Source: a virus. Taken from it: a stretch of DNA of 23,555 nucleotides. A program made the translations under genes and the position numbers. This document shows, in pieces, positions 7,127-13,946 of the stretch. Location of the stretch: IMG/VR virus record IMGVR_UViG_3300035438_001194, positions 1 through 23,555 of that record; one strand, given 5' to 3'. How positions within the stretch are numbered: the first letter of the stretch is position 1; each line of letters begins with the position of its first letter. The notes under the pieces are model-generated. The model searched no databases, was not told the origin of the DNA, and worked only from the letters and a program-made list of their open reading frames with translations.

Positions 7127-8479
7127 TCAAGACACCCATCGGAACGGTTGTACTGAGGAGAGATAGCTGAACGCATCGGCAGCGGAATCAACCTGGTCAT
7201 CATGTTTTCCGGTTGGAAATGAGCACAATTCGTCAATGAAATCACGGTTCCATTCGCCCTTTTCCAGCTCAATCGAACCGGATTCAAAAGCAGCGGCCAT
7301 CGGCATCGCCCGCACTTCTTTGGAGCCAGTTGGCCGTTTGCTGATGACTCCATAACCGATCAAGTTGCGGGTATCATGCTGGACCTGATCGACACCCGCC
7401 GAGCCGGGGTCTTGTGCCAGGTGGACGATCGTTTCGCGGCCATCAGTCTCAGCGATCTGGCGTTGGATTGTGCGACGGGTAGCAGGCGACCATTGCCCGC
7501 GTGAAACGTGCTTGATTCGGTAGATGTCGCCGGTCCTGCACATCCACACACCGGCAGTGTAATCACCACCACCGACCGTTGCGGCTGTGTCCCATGCTCG
7601 GCATGAGTTGGAGTTGAGTGGTATCGGTGATGGATCGACAATCTTGAACCATTCCGGCCTGAAGAACCCGCCATCACGTGGTGTTGGTGTCTGTTGATAC
7701 AGAGCGGAAAAGGCGTAGGAACCGACGGTCTTTTTGATCCGGTCGAAGTCTTCCACGCTGTACCGTTCTGGCCAGAGTGCCTCGCCGGGATGACGTCCGA
7801 TCAGGTCATCTTCCTCAGCAATCGCAGGCAGGCTGACCACATCCCATTGCTCGCCACCGTCATTGGCCTGTTCCAGTAATTGGCCAGCCAAGTCGAGGCT
7901 GTGCCAGCGGGTCATGATCAGGATCACCGCAGCGCCGGGATGCAGTCGCGTGTACAGGTCGTTCTGGTACCAATCCATCACCCGCGTGCGATAGGTGGGC
8001 GATTCGGCCTCGGCACGTGACTTAGTTGGGTCATCAATAATGACCAGGTCGGCACCATATCCGGTAACACCTGATCCGACACCTACCGCATAAAGCCCAC
8101 CACCGTGTTCACTTGACCACTGGTTTTGTTTGTTTTGGTCGTCGGAAAACTCGAAACCGAATTCCTTGGCAATCCGGCGTGTTTGTCGCGAGAAAGTGCA
8201 TGCCAGCGAGTGATTGTAGGCCCCGATGATCACCCGTAAACTCTGATCCAGCAATAGCCTGTAAGCAGCATAATGGATCGTTGCCAGCTCGCTCTTGCCG
8301 TGCCTGGGCGGGAGGAACAGCATCAACCGTTTGCAGTCACCGGTCGTCACCCTGTCCAGCGCCCGGCGGCATTCCGCTAAGTGTTCTGGCGACCACTGGT
8401 GTGCTGGTGTCGCCGCTTGCAGGAAGCGGTTTAGGCCCCTTGGGATTAACTGTTTTGCGTGGTGGTGTGTCGCACTCAT
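7127..8479 (-). CDS. Terminase large subunit (packaging ATPase-nuclease)
   Basis: 450 residues. The ATPase domain has Walker A LPPRHGKSE (about residues 56-64), Walker B LVIIDDP (145-151) and the coupling motif IMTRWHS. The C-terminal RNase H-like nuclease domain has AWDTAATVGGGDYTA, QDPGSAG and the closing acidic motif KHDDQVDSAADAF. The enzyme cuts concatemeric phage DNA and pumps it through the portal. The gene overlaps the small-subunit gene by 143 nt in another frame; recognisable terminase sequence begins near residue 29, so most of that overlap is genuinely double-coding. No Shine-Dalgarno precedes 8479, suggesting coupling to the small subunit. Confidence 0.95.
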   Translation of the reverse strand: MSATHHHAKQLIPRGLNRFLQAATPAHQWSPEHLAECRRALDRVTTGDCKRLMLFLPPRHGKSELATIHYAAYRLLLDQSLRVIIGAYNHSLACTFSRQTRRIAKEFGFEFSDDQNKQNQWSSEHGGGLYAVGVGSGVTGYGADLVIIDDPTKSRAEAESPTYRTRVMDWYQNDLYTRLHPGAAVILIMTRWHSLDLAGQLLEQANDGGEQWDVVSLPAIAEEDDLIGRHPGEALWPERYSVEDFDRIKKTVGSYAFSALYQQTPTPRDGGFFRPEWFKIVDPSPIPLNSNSCRAWDTAATVGGGDYTAGVWMCRTGDIYRIKHVSRGQWSPATRRTIQRQIAETDGRETIVHLAQDPGSAGVDQVQHDTRNLIGYGVISKRPTGSKEVRAMPMAAAFESGSIELEKGEWNRDFIDELCSFPTGKHDDQVDSAADAFSYLSSVQPFRWVS

Positions 8480-8750
8480 TATCGAGACTTGCCCAGTCGA
8501 TTGCGGGTTTATCGCTGATTTCGATGTTCGTCGTCACCTTGCCGTCCATCCGGTCCCAGATCGCTGACCAGTACCGGAAGTCGCCCTCCAATGCCATCTT
8601 CAGGCCCTTTTGGACCATCGCCCGTAGCAGTTCTGGCTTAGATTCCAGCTCTGCTTCGAGGGCGATCTGGAGCGGCTTTTTGGCACTACGGCCAGCGTTG
8701 CCGGATACGCCCTTGGGCCACGGTTTAAGGTTTTGGAGGTTCGGTGGCAT
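8337..8750 (-). CDS. Putative terminase small subunit (DUF5681-like)
   Basis: 137 residues starting MPPNLQNLKPWPKGVSGNAG. The 'N L xxW x KGVSGNxxGR' pattern is the DUF5681 signature, usually encoded directly before a large terminase and therefore taken as the DNA-recognition subunit. A helical middle region (PLQIALEAELESKPELLRAM) follows. The C-terminal 45 codons overlap the start of the large subunit and encode a Pro/Gly/Thr-rich, probably disordered tail. Position and order support the call; DNA binding is inferred. Confidence 0.75.
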   Translation of the reverse strand: MPPNLQNLKPWPKGVSGNAGRSAKKPLQIALEAELESKPELLRAMVQKGLKMALEGDFRYWSAIWDRMDGKVTTNIEISDKPAIDWASLDNECDTPPRKTVNPKGPKPLPASGDTSTPVVARTLSGMPPGAGQGDDR

Positions 8751-8756
8751 GCGTCA

Positions 8757-9641
8757 CTACACTTTCACTGGTTTTAGTGGAGTGGATTTTCTCCATTTCT
8801 CATCAATAATCATTGGATAGGCAGCATGAACGTTTATCTTGTGATGTATTCTAAAATGAGGGCTTCGGCGGTCACCAATGACGCCAATTTTCACGCAAGA
8901 TGGAGAGTGACATACGGTCGTGTGAGCCTTAACGTAAGTTCCGTACTTTTTGTACAGATCAGAGATTCCGCCGCCGCTGCTTTGCGTGGCCGACTGATTT
9001 AACTGCATAGGCATGATTGTTAGAAAGAGGTGGCCCTGCCTTCCAAGAGTCACATAAGTGTTTACATCCTCATTGAATCGCCCCCTAAACTGGAACCTTC
9101 TTTCGGTTGAGCAGAAAAATGAGTTCATACACTTTCTTCTGGTTCTTACCAGTTCGCGGTCTTTGTTTCCGCCGAGATAGTCACCACCTTGAGCAATAGC
9201 AATAGATAAACACGGTGTTTTGATGTAAAAATTTAATAGCTCTGAAATAGACCTTTCAAACGTTAAGTTTGCTATTTGATGGGTTGTGTCGCGAATATGA
9301 AAACGATACATAAACGATGTGTAATCATCGTCAAGTTGCAAGAAATACTTATACCCTAGATTTTCAGCTATGTCAAAACACGCATTTCTTGCGTACGTGA
9401 TCGTTCTTCTATCTTTGAAATTGTCACCCTCGTCGAATTTATGCGAGTATTCTTCCTTGCTGAACTGAATAACCTTTTCTCCATATAGGCTCTTGTATCT
9501 ATCTGCGGTTTTGTCTTCATCGTCGATTACTATATAGGTTTTTCCATTCCAATTACACCTTTCGAGAGTGCGAAGCGTTTTGACGTTATTAGGACGACCA
9601 TGAGAAAGTATGAATATACAGAACTTGTTTGCTTCAGACAT
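8757..9641 (-). CDS. TET-associated-type glycosyltransferase (DNA hypermodification candidate)
   Basis: 294 residues. The N-terminal GT-A-like half reads FILSHGRPNNVKTLRTLERC, YIVIDDEDKTADRYKSLYG, DEGDNFKDRRT, ITYARNACFDIAENLGYKYF, then LQLDDDYTSF with a DXD-type metal site. I recognise this as the family named TAGT (TET-associated glycosyltransferase) in phages, thought to put sugars on modified DNA bases. Start ATG at 9641 has GGAG nine bases upstream; an upstream in-frame TTG at 9656 lacks such support. The gene overlaps the ParB-domain gene by 8 nt, and both ends of the pair fit the known ParB-TAGT pairing. Base use is far more AT-rich than the phage average, and it is the only gene here ending in TAG (followed at once by TGA). 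Function is inferred from family memory; no TET or base-modifying partner is in the window. Confidence 0.66.
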   Translation of the reverse strand: MSEANKFCIFILSHGRPNNVKTLRTLERCNWNGKTYIVIDDEDKTADRYKSLYGEKVIQFSKEEYSHKFDEGDNFKDRRTITYARNACFDIAENLGYKYFLQLDDDYTSFMYRFHIRDTTHQIANLTFERSISELLNFYIKTPCLSIAIAQGGDYLGGNKDRELVRTRRKCMNSFFCSTERRFQFRGRFNEDVNTYVTLGRQGHLFLTIMPMQLNQSATQSSGGGISDLYKKYGTYVKAHTTVCHSPSCVKIGVIGDRRSPHFRIHHKINVHAAYPMIIDEKWRKSTPLKPVKV

Positions 9642-10446
9642 TTTCAAGCTCCGCAAGTTTTTTTAGATTTTCACTTAAATGTACAAATCCATTTTCTATT
9701 GCCTTTTCGATATCAATAATCACTAATCCGCTTCGCTCCATTAGACATTGAATCTCTTTGCTCGCGTGGCAGTAATACTCCGCGATTTGACGAAACGCAA
9801 AAACAGTGTGCCTCTCAGCCGATATTAGTAGAAACGCCGAAACGTCTTCAGGCAGTTTTGCCGCGATTATCTCTTTTACAAGAGATTCTGTTTTGCCTCT
9901 ATCATACAGGTCGTTAAACTTAGGGCAATCCCCTGTCGGTTCGTAGATTGGCGGCGTAATCTTTCCGCTGTATCTGTCGTCAGAGTCTTCTCCATCCGGG
10001 TCATCCCCATCAGGGTCGTCAACTGCGACGCCTTTCAGCAACTCACTCCCCAACCCCTCCACAAGTGCATCAATCTCGACATCACTATACCCCGCCGCCG
10101 TGGTGTCAAACTCCTCCGATTGCAACGCTCGCAAGGTCTCAGCCAGCGCCGTGGTATCCCACTCGGCCAGTTCTGCCGTCCGGTTGTCAGCGATGGCGTA
10201 AGCCGTCGCAGCCGATCCAGTGAGCGACGATTCGACCACCTTGATATCGCTCCACCCTAGTTTGACTGCGGCCATGTACCGACCGTTGCCGGATAGGATG
10301 ATGCCCTTGGAGTCGATCACAATCGGGTGTTGCTGCCCAAACTTGCGAAGGCTGGCGACGATCGCGTCAATGTTCCTTTCGCCGTGCTTTCGCAGGTTTG
10401 CAGGATCTTGACTGATCGAGCCGATGGCGACTGTCTTGATTTTCAT
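9634..10446 (-). CDS. ParB-like nuclease-fold protein with extra C-terminal domain
   Basis: 270 residues. Residues 1-95 form a ParB/sulfiredoxin domain: VAIGSISQDPANLRKHGERN, LRKFGQQHPIVIDSKGIILSGNGR, and AYAIADNRTAELAEWD. An acidic linker (DDPDGDDPDGEDSDD, about residues 140-156) leads to a helical domain. It starts PPIYEPTGDCPKFNDLYDR and contains AERHTVFAFRQIAEYY and SGLVIIDIEKAIENGFVHL. I recall this C-terminal domain next to TET-associated glycosyltransferases in phages. The start at 10446 makes an ATGA overlap with the preceding gene. Base composition changes sharply within the gene: the ParB half is GC-rich like the phage, the C-terminal half AT-rich like the glycosyltransferase. Likely a DNA-binding or NTPase partner in DNA modification rather than a partition protein. 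Confidence 0.7.
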   Translation of the reverse strand: MKIKTVAIGSISQDPANLRKHGERNIDAIVASLRKFGQQHPIVIDSKGIILSGNGRYMAAVKLGWSDIKVVESSLTGSAATAYAIADNRTAELAEWDTTALAETLRALQSEEFDTTAAGYSDVEIDALVEGLGSELLKGVAVDDPDGDDPDGEDSDDRYSGKITPPIYEPTGDCPKFNDLYDRGKTESLVKEIIAAKLPEDVSAFLLISAERHTVFAFRQIAEYYCHASKEIQCLMERSGLVIIDIEKAIENGFVHLSENLKKLAELENV

Positions 10447-10904
10447 TTGAGTTTCCGGCATCGCCGTTTAGCCTTCTTGTCGCGTGCCTCAGCCTCAGCT
10501 TCAGAAGCCTCAGCGAAAATATCGTCAATCCGCTCGTGCTCAAGTTCGCGTTCAAACCCCGTGGAATGACATGCGGCACAGTAGAGACGCGAACCGCGTT
10601 TGATCCCTCGGCAACGATCGCAGGTGGCCGGGTCTTGATCCTGTGTCTCAGGCGTCCAATCACCCTGGCCGAACACGACGCCAATCACTTCGGGTGCTTT
10701 GCGTGATTTAGTTGGGTCAACCATCTTGCGATACGTGTTGCGGCAGACGCCGAGGATTTGGCAGGCGTCTGTGTCTTTCACGTTTTCGAACAGTAGGAGA
10801 AGCGCGAAAGCACGTCGCACAACTGCTACATCCACTTTAGTGCTACGCCCGCGGTTGCTGAGACTGCTGAGGGCAACCTTGAGGCCAGAGGTGTCAACAA
10901 GCAT
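10443..10904 (-). CDS. Helix-turn-helix and zinc-finger protein
   Basis: 153 residues. An HTH-like segment (DACQILGVCRNTYRKMV, about residues 46-62) is followed by a four-cysteine zinc-binding motif CDRCRGIKRGSRLYCAACH (about 96-114). The tail is very charged, Glu/Ala-rich then Lys/Arg-rich (AEAEARDKKAKRRCRKLK). Shine-Dalgarno GAGG lies 8 bases before the ATG. Upstream, 10905-11001 is a 97 bp gap that is AT-rich near 10990 and holds a short inverted repeat (TTCAC/GTGAA around 10946-10960). No convincing promoter is visible there. It could be a transcription factor for the packaging operon or a terminase-associated DNA-binding protein. Confidence 0.65.
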   Translation of the reverse strand: MLVDTSGLKVALSSLSNRGRSTKVDVAVVRRAFALLLLFENVKDTDACQILGVCRNTYRKMVDPTKSRKAPEVIGVVFGQGDWTPETQDQDPATCDRCRGIKRGSRLYCAACHSTGFERELEHERIDDIFAEASEAEAEARDKKAKRRCRKLK

Positions 10905-11001
10905 GGTGTTCGCCTCGCGTTTTACCTATAAGGTGTAGTACGTGTTCACTTTCGGTGAAAATAAAGTCGTAAGTCATGGTGTGGTAACGAATTAAAAAAT
11001 A

Positions 11002-11184
11002 TTAATTTTGTTCACGCCTCCTGCGGGTGTGGTACTCCACCAGACTGACCGGTGGTAACGGGATCGGCCCCAGATCGGCAAGGTTGGCCTTGTCACCGTG
11101 CAATGCCCGGAGCCGCGACCATTTGCGGCTCCGTTGGGTCAGTTGGCATCGCCATTCCCACTCGGTTTTGGCTTGTTTTTGCAT
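11002..11184 (-). CDS. Small basic hypothetical protein
   Basis: 60 residues, Arg/Trp-rich (WEWRCQLTQRSRKWSRLRAL; ends RRRREQN). It overlaps the end of the preceding gene by 46 nt, which is long for this phage, and no strong Shine-Dalgarno precedes 11184. The frame fills an otherwise empty stretch before a gap, and the TAA stop sits at the edge of an AT-rich palindromic sequence. Nucleic-acid binding is possible from the charge, nothing more. Confidence 0.45.
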   Translation of the reverse strand: MQKQAKTEWEWRCQLTQRSRKWSRLRALHGDKANLADLGPIPLPPVSLVEYHTRRRREQN

Positions 11185-11357
11185 TCAGGGTCCCACTTCG
11201 GCTTGGGGTCTGGATCGGAAAGGAAAACAGACGAGACTTTGGTGATAATGTCGGGGTCGTCCGTGTCCACTTGGTAGGTCACGATGTGGTTCTCCTGCCT
11301 TGCCCCGTGCAGGATCATGTTCCGAAGTGCGTGAAATGCCACCATGAAACGAGCCAT
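11139..11357 (-). CDS. Small hypothetical protein
   Basis: 72 residues. It starts MARFMVAFHALRNMILHGAR and ends in a Pro/Asp/Lys-rich tail (LSDPDPKPKWDPECKNKPKP) that looks disordered. The start overlaps the stop of the resolvase gene as TAATG, the usual translationally coupled junction here, which is the main support for the gene. No domain recognised. Confidence 0.6.
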   Translation of the reverse strand: MARFMVAFHALRNMILHGARQENHIVTYQVDTDDPDIITKVSSVFLSDPDPKPKWDPECKNKPKPSGNGDAN

Positions 11358-11854
11358 TATGCACCACCTGCCACGGCCACCCGTGACATCATGAACTCGT
11401 GATACTTGGCAATTGCAAACGCCGATCGTTTGTCCGTTGCTCCCCTGAGCAGGTAGAGTGGATCACCCTTTTTACCGGACGGCCCGTAGATTGATTCTAA
11501 GGCCGCCCGCAGTGTTGCGTCACTGAGTTTACCACCGGCAGTAAACCACTGACCGTAATCACGCCGAGTGTAGACGGTGAGCGGAATTTGCTCGTACTCG
11601 GCTGTAACTTTCACCATGCCGATAAACTGGCTGGTAGCATCCGATGACTTCCCGAATTGATAAGAAATAAAATCTTCAATCGCAATCTCGCAGTGCCTAG
11701 CCCATCCGGATCGCAGCGTTCGGCGAAGTTCGTCGTTACAGATTTTGTCAGCCGACATGATATTTGGCAATTTGATATTGGCCGTGCCAACGATCGGGCC
11801 GATGACGCAAACGCCAGAATGCGTGCTGCCGGGGTCGATGCCGATGATGGTCAT
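11357..11854 (-). CDS. RuvC-like Holliday-junction resolvase / RNase H-fold protein
   Basis: 165 residues starting MTIIGIDPGSTHSGVCVIG, the first strand of a RuvC-type RNase H fold with the catalytic Asp at residue 7. A second acidic motif AIEDFISYQ (Glu about residue 60) and a C-terminal ATDKRSAFAIAKYHEF motif complete the likely metal site. Phage RuvC-like enzymes resolve recombination and replication branches before packaging. The start at 11854 overlaps the previous stop as ATGA and has GGAG eight bases upstream; the frame is open a little further upstream without support. Confidence 0.75.
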   Translation of the reverse strand: MTIIGIDPGSTHSGVCVIGPIVGTANIKLPNIMSADKICNDELRRTLRSGWARHCEIAIEDFISYQFGKSSDATSQFIGMVKVTAEYEQIPLTVYTRRDYGQWFTAGGKLSDATLRAALESIYGPSGKKGDPLYLLRGATDKRSAFAIAKYHEFMMSRVAVAGGA

Positions 11855-12192
11855 GATTGTAACTCCGGAAAGGGTAACTTGGGGCAATCTAAGGCTCTTA
11901 GATAGTACAGGAATAAAGATAACGCGGTGATTCCGCTTGTGCTGAATATTGGGAATTTGACCTTTGATGGAGAATGATCAGGGAAAAAGAATTGAAGGCT
12001 CAGGCAATCGGCTGTGACCTTAGTTTTTTTGTTGATCACGATATCCCAGAGCAAACTGGTTTTTTCTAGTTCCGATAATCTTCCCTGATATTGCGAAGCG
12101 GCCTCTGAGAATTCGGTCATTGCGTTGAGGAGTCTGTCGTGTTCAGCACGGTCCATGTACTGATAGTACAGTTGGTTGATGTGGATTATCAT
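11851..12192 (-). CDS. Hypothetical phage protein
   Basis: 113 residues: an N-terminal helix with Tyr/His (MIIHINQLYYQYMDRAEHDR), then EFSEAASQYQGRLSELEKTS, and a more hydrophobic second half (GITALSLFLYYLRALDC). Good Shine-Dalgarno GAGGG before the ATG, and ATGA overlaps at both ends. No family recognised. It sits between a resolvase and a DUF3310-like gene in the early/middle operon. Confidence 0.6.
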   Translation of the reverse strand: MIIHINQLYYQYMDRAEHDRLLNAMTEFSEAASQYQGRLSELEKTSLLWDIVINKKTKVTADCLSLQFFFPDHSPSKVKFPIFSTSGITALSLFLYYLRALDCPKLPFPELQS

Positions 12193-12518
12193 GCGTTCGC
12201 CCTCTTTAAATCCTTTTTCCGTCGCTCAGAATCGACCATCGCCAGAACAACTGGCATGATGTCGCTCATAAAATAAGGTCCCGAACGGGATTTGACGTGG
12301 CTCCAGACTGCCCTTGATAGCCAGAACTCTTCCGCTGTTTTATCTGTCTCCGCTTCACCCTCTTTATTTCCACATCGAAACCGGTGTTCCATTGCGGAAA
12401 TAATGCAGTGGTAAACCTCATGAGAGACGCGGGGTTTAAGCCAGGCTGAAAGTTCGTTGTTCGCGAAGTCGATAAACTCGCGACCTGAGGTCAGAAGGTA
12501 GTAATCAGGGCAACTCAT
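12189..12518 (-). CDS. DUF3310-like phage protein
   Basis: 109 residues starting MSCPDYYLLTSGREFIDFAN. The segment SHEVYHCIISAMEHRFRCGN followed by KTAEEFWLSRAVWSHV matches the general layout of DUF3310 and nucleotide-kinase-like phage proteins (a helix with 'A..Y..R.GnK.g', then a helix of paired aromatic and charged residues). The start at 12518 has GGAGG upstream and an ATGA overlap; an open frame continues upstream but lies inside the previous gene. The biochemical function of DUF3310 is not settled. Confidence 0.55.
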   Translation of the reverse strand: MSCPDYYLLTSGREFIDFANNELSAWLKPRVSHEVYHCIISAMEHRFRCGNKEGEAETDKTAEEFWLSRAVWSHVKSRSGPYFMSDIMPVVLAMVDSERRKKDLKRANA

Positions 12519-12844
12519 GCTATCGGCCTCCAATGTGTAGGTGGTTGAATCAAACTGTCTGGGGTTGCAGGCTCTATGGTCTGACTTTGTTTGCTCCAAA
12601 AGGCTAGTTGTGACTTGAACCAACAAGGGCTGCCGGTGTCGGGAAACAACCTGTCAAACCAGCCGACCCGTTCAAGGCGGTTGGCACTATTTTCGCGGAG
12701 AATCACGGTTGTTCCCATTTGAGGCAGCGTGGCCGGATCGTCAGTAATTTCGATCCACACTGGCGTCATCAGGTTGTAAATGGTCAACGCCGCAGCCTTG
12801 GCCTCGCCATGTGGTAGCGATGCGATAAAATCAAGCAGTGTCAT
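12515..12844 (-). CDS. DUF551-like phage protein
   Basis: 109 residues starting MTLLDFIASLPHGEAKAAAL. The second part has the DUF551 plan: VWIEITDDPATLPQMGTTVI (usual 'W..v.d.lP..g..V'), then a variable middle with RVGWFDRLF, and a closing PPTHWRPIA (usual 'ITHWmpLP'). DUF551 proteins are common small phage proteins of unknown role. Three possible ATGs exist. The one at 12844 is chosen because GGAGGAGG lies at proper distance and because it carries the 14-nt start motif shared with the next three genes upstream. Confidence 0.65.
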   Translation of the reverse strand: MTLLDFIASLPHGEAKAAALTIYNLMTPVWIEITDDPATLPQMGTTVILRENSANRLERVGWFDRLFPDTGSPCWFKSQLAFWSKQSQTIEPATPDSLIQPPTHWRPIA

Positions 12845-12977
12845 TGTCATCCTCCTCCTCGTCGTCGTCACACACACAGCACACACAGCACGAAAGGCAG
12901 TTGTCGCAGACGAAAGCTGGCACCGAGCTTTTGTAGCATCTGGGGCAGATCACAGTCAGCGGTTCAAGCGGTGTCAT
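12831..12977 (-). CDS. Cys-rich small zinc-ribbon-like protein with acidic tail
   Basis: 48 residues, too short for usual ORF cut-offs. The protein starts MTPLEPLTVICPRCYKSS and has a CxxC at residues 11-14, then CDNCLSCCVCCVC (24-36), nine cysteines in 26 residues, followed by an acidic tail DDDEEEDDNDTA. The layout suggests one or two bound zinc ions. Support for reality: its ATG overlaps the TGA of the upstream gene (ATGA), AGGAGCC lies upstream, and its stop overlaps the next start by 14 nt in the same way as the neighbouring gene pair. Otherwise the stretch would be an unexplained 130 bp hole in a tightly packed operon. Confidence 0.68.
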   Translation of the reverse strand: MTPLEPLTVICPRCYKSSVPAFVCDNCLSCCVCCVCDDDEEEDDNDTA

Positions 12978-13156
12978 TTGCTGGCTCCTTCCAAAGCATG
13001 TGTGACCTCGTTAGCCTGGATCTTGTTAATCATTGCAAGTAGTAGGGTTGTGGGAACAGCAATTCGCTCCCGCTTGTTTTCTAATTGCATAGTTGCAATA
13101 CGCTTCCAATCGCCAACGACTTGCGGTGTTAGCAGTTCTTTCTCAAGCGGTGTCAT
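12974..13156 (-). CDS. Small hypothetical protein (MTPLE start)
   Basis: 60 residues starting MTPLEKELLTPQVVGDWKRI, largely helical and charged, with no recognised domain. The start at 13156 is chosen over an upstream-extended frame because it carries AGGAGCC plus the repeated start sequence and overlaps the previous gene's end by 14 nt. It ends in an ATGA junction with the Cys-rich gene. Confidence 0.58.
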   Translation of the reverse strand: MTPLEKELLTPQVVGDWKRIATMQLENKRERIAVPTTLLLAMINKIQANEVTHALEGASK

Positions 13157-13520
13157 TTGTTGGCTCCTCTTCATCCTCTCTTTGTTGTCCCGTGTAAAGC
13201 TCGAATTCAACGTCATAAATCGGAACGGTTGCAAACCACTTTTTAGCATTCTCGATTGACAGGAACACCTGCGGTTCCTCGTGAGTCATGAACATAGTGC
13301 CGAAGGGGAGCTTGGCGATGTAAACGGCAGGACGCTTCGCAAGTTCAGCCTTGAGTGATTGATTCTCGGCTTCAAGCAAGCCCACGTATTCCTCAAGCTT
13401 TCTGGCTATCTGCGACGTCCAGATGGAGTAGGATTCCAGCAACATTCCATGTCTGCTTGCGAACTCACGCCGCTGAAAAAGATCGGCGACCTCGGATTTT
13501 AATTCTTCAAGCGGTGTCAT
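13143..13520 (-). CDS. Coiled-coil hypothetical protein (MTPLE start)
   Basis: 125 residues starting MTPLEELKSEVADLFQRREF. A helical heptad-like region (KLEEYVGLLEAENQSLKAEL, about residues 43-64) is followed by a mixed domain (AVYIAKLPFGTMFM, then QVFLSIENAKKWFATVPIYD) and an acidic tail (REDEEEPTNDTA) resembling the tail of the Cys-rich neighbour. The frame is open to 13784, but the start at 13520 has the shared start motif, a GGAGGCGAGGG purine tract upstream, and abuts the 39-residue gene. Function unknown. Confidence 0.6.
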   Translation of the reverse strand: MTPLEELKSEVADLFQRREFASRHGMLLESYSIWTSQIARKLEEYVGLLEAENQSLKAELAKRPAVYIAKLPFGTMFMTHEEPQVFLSIENAKKWFATVPIYDVEFELYTGQQREDEEEPTNDTA

Positions 13521-13639
13521 CATCGCCCTCGCCTCCACTCTGCCCACGAATCCATCGCCTCGGAATAGCAGCACCTTGCCACCACCAGCAGCATCAAGCC
13601 AGTGAACGGGAACAGGAGCGTCTCGAATATTTCTGTCAT
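13520..13639 (-). CDS. 39-residue single-helix membrane peptide
   Basis: Translation reads MTEIFETLLFPFTGLMLLVV, then ARCCYSEAMDSWAEWRRGR. One hydrophobic segment (about residues 8-21) is followed by a Trp/Arg-rich tail. It fits exactly between two genes: its ATG overlaps the upstream TGA (ATGA) and its stop shares one base with the next start (TGATG). This double fit is the main argument, since at 39 codons chance ORFs are common. No function can be assigned. Confidence 0.55.
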   Translation of the reverse strand: MTEIFETLLFPFTGLMLLVVARCCYSEAMDSWAEWRRGR

Positions 13640-13878
13640 GCTGTGCATCTTGCCGAAGCCTCCTGTAACGGTGAAAAGTCTGCCAATTGCGGATCAAGAT
13701 GGCACATCCACTTGAGATCGCGTGCGAATTGCAACAGATCGCCATCGTTTGGCCGATCCAACACAAACCACGCCAGATTGCCACTGCGGATAAATAGTAT
13801 TTCGGTCCGTTGCGACCGCGAGTCCGAATAGGCCGCGAATCGCTCGTAACCGATCCTTCGGTCCAGTACCGATTGCAA
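13636..13878 (-). CDS. Hypothetical protein with non-ATG start
   Basis: About 80 residues from a TTG at 13878 with GAGGGA six bases upstream: (M)QSVLDRRIGYERFAAYSDS, then ILFIRSGNLAWFVLDRPNDG and LLQFARDLKWMCHLD. Reading back in frame, coding potential continues without a stop (LISLFALENDRHFRGETLVS) to a CTG at 13950 that would overlap the upstream TGA as CTGA, giving about 104 residues. No ATG or GTG lies in this frame between the two genes. The true start is therefore TTG or CTG. No family recognised. Confidence 0.55.
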   Translation of the reverse strand: MQSVLDRRIGYERFAAYSDSRSQRTEILFIRSGNLAWFVLDRPNDGDLLQFARDLKWMCHLDPQLADFSPLQEASARCTA

Positions 13879-13946
13879 CGCTTCCCTCAGCGAAACAAGC
13901 GTCTCACCGCGAAAGTGTCGATCATTTTCCAGCGCAAAAAGGCTGA

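Larger units (their letters stand above)
12831..13520 (-). repeat. 14-nt repeat at four consecutive gene starts
   Basis: ATGACACCGCTTGA occurs on the minus strand at 12964-12977, 13143-13156 and 13507-13520, and as ATGACACTGCTTGA at 12831-12844. Each copy begins with the start codon of a gene (MTPLE, or MTLLD for the variant). At 12831 and 13143 the same copy ends with the stop codon of the upstream gene (tail NDTA). The copies at 12964 and 13143 share about 25 bases including the Shine-Dalgarno. Confidence 0.85.

Noticed and set aside
10905-11001. Possible promoter or operator before the HTH/zinc-finger gene
   Set aside because: No -35/-10 pair at acceptable spacing; only a short TTCAC/GTGAA inverted repeat and an AT-rich palindrome.
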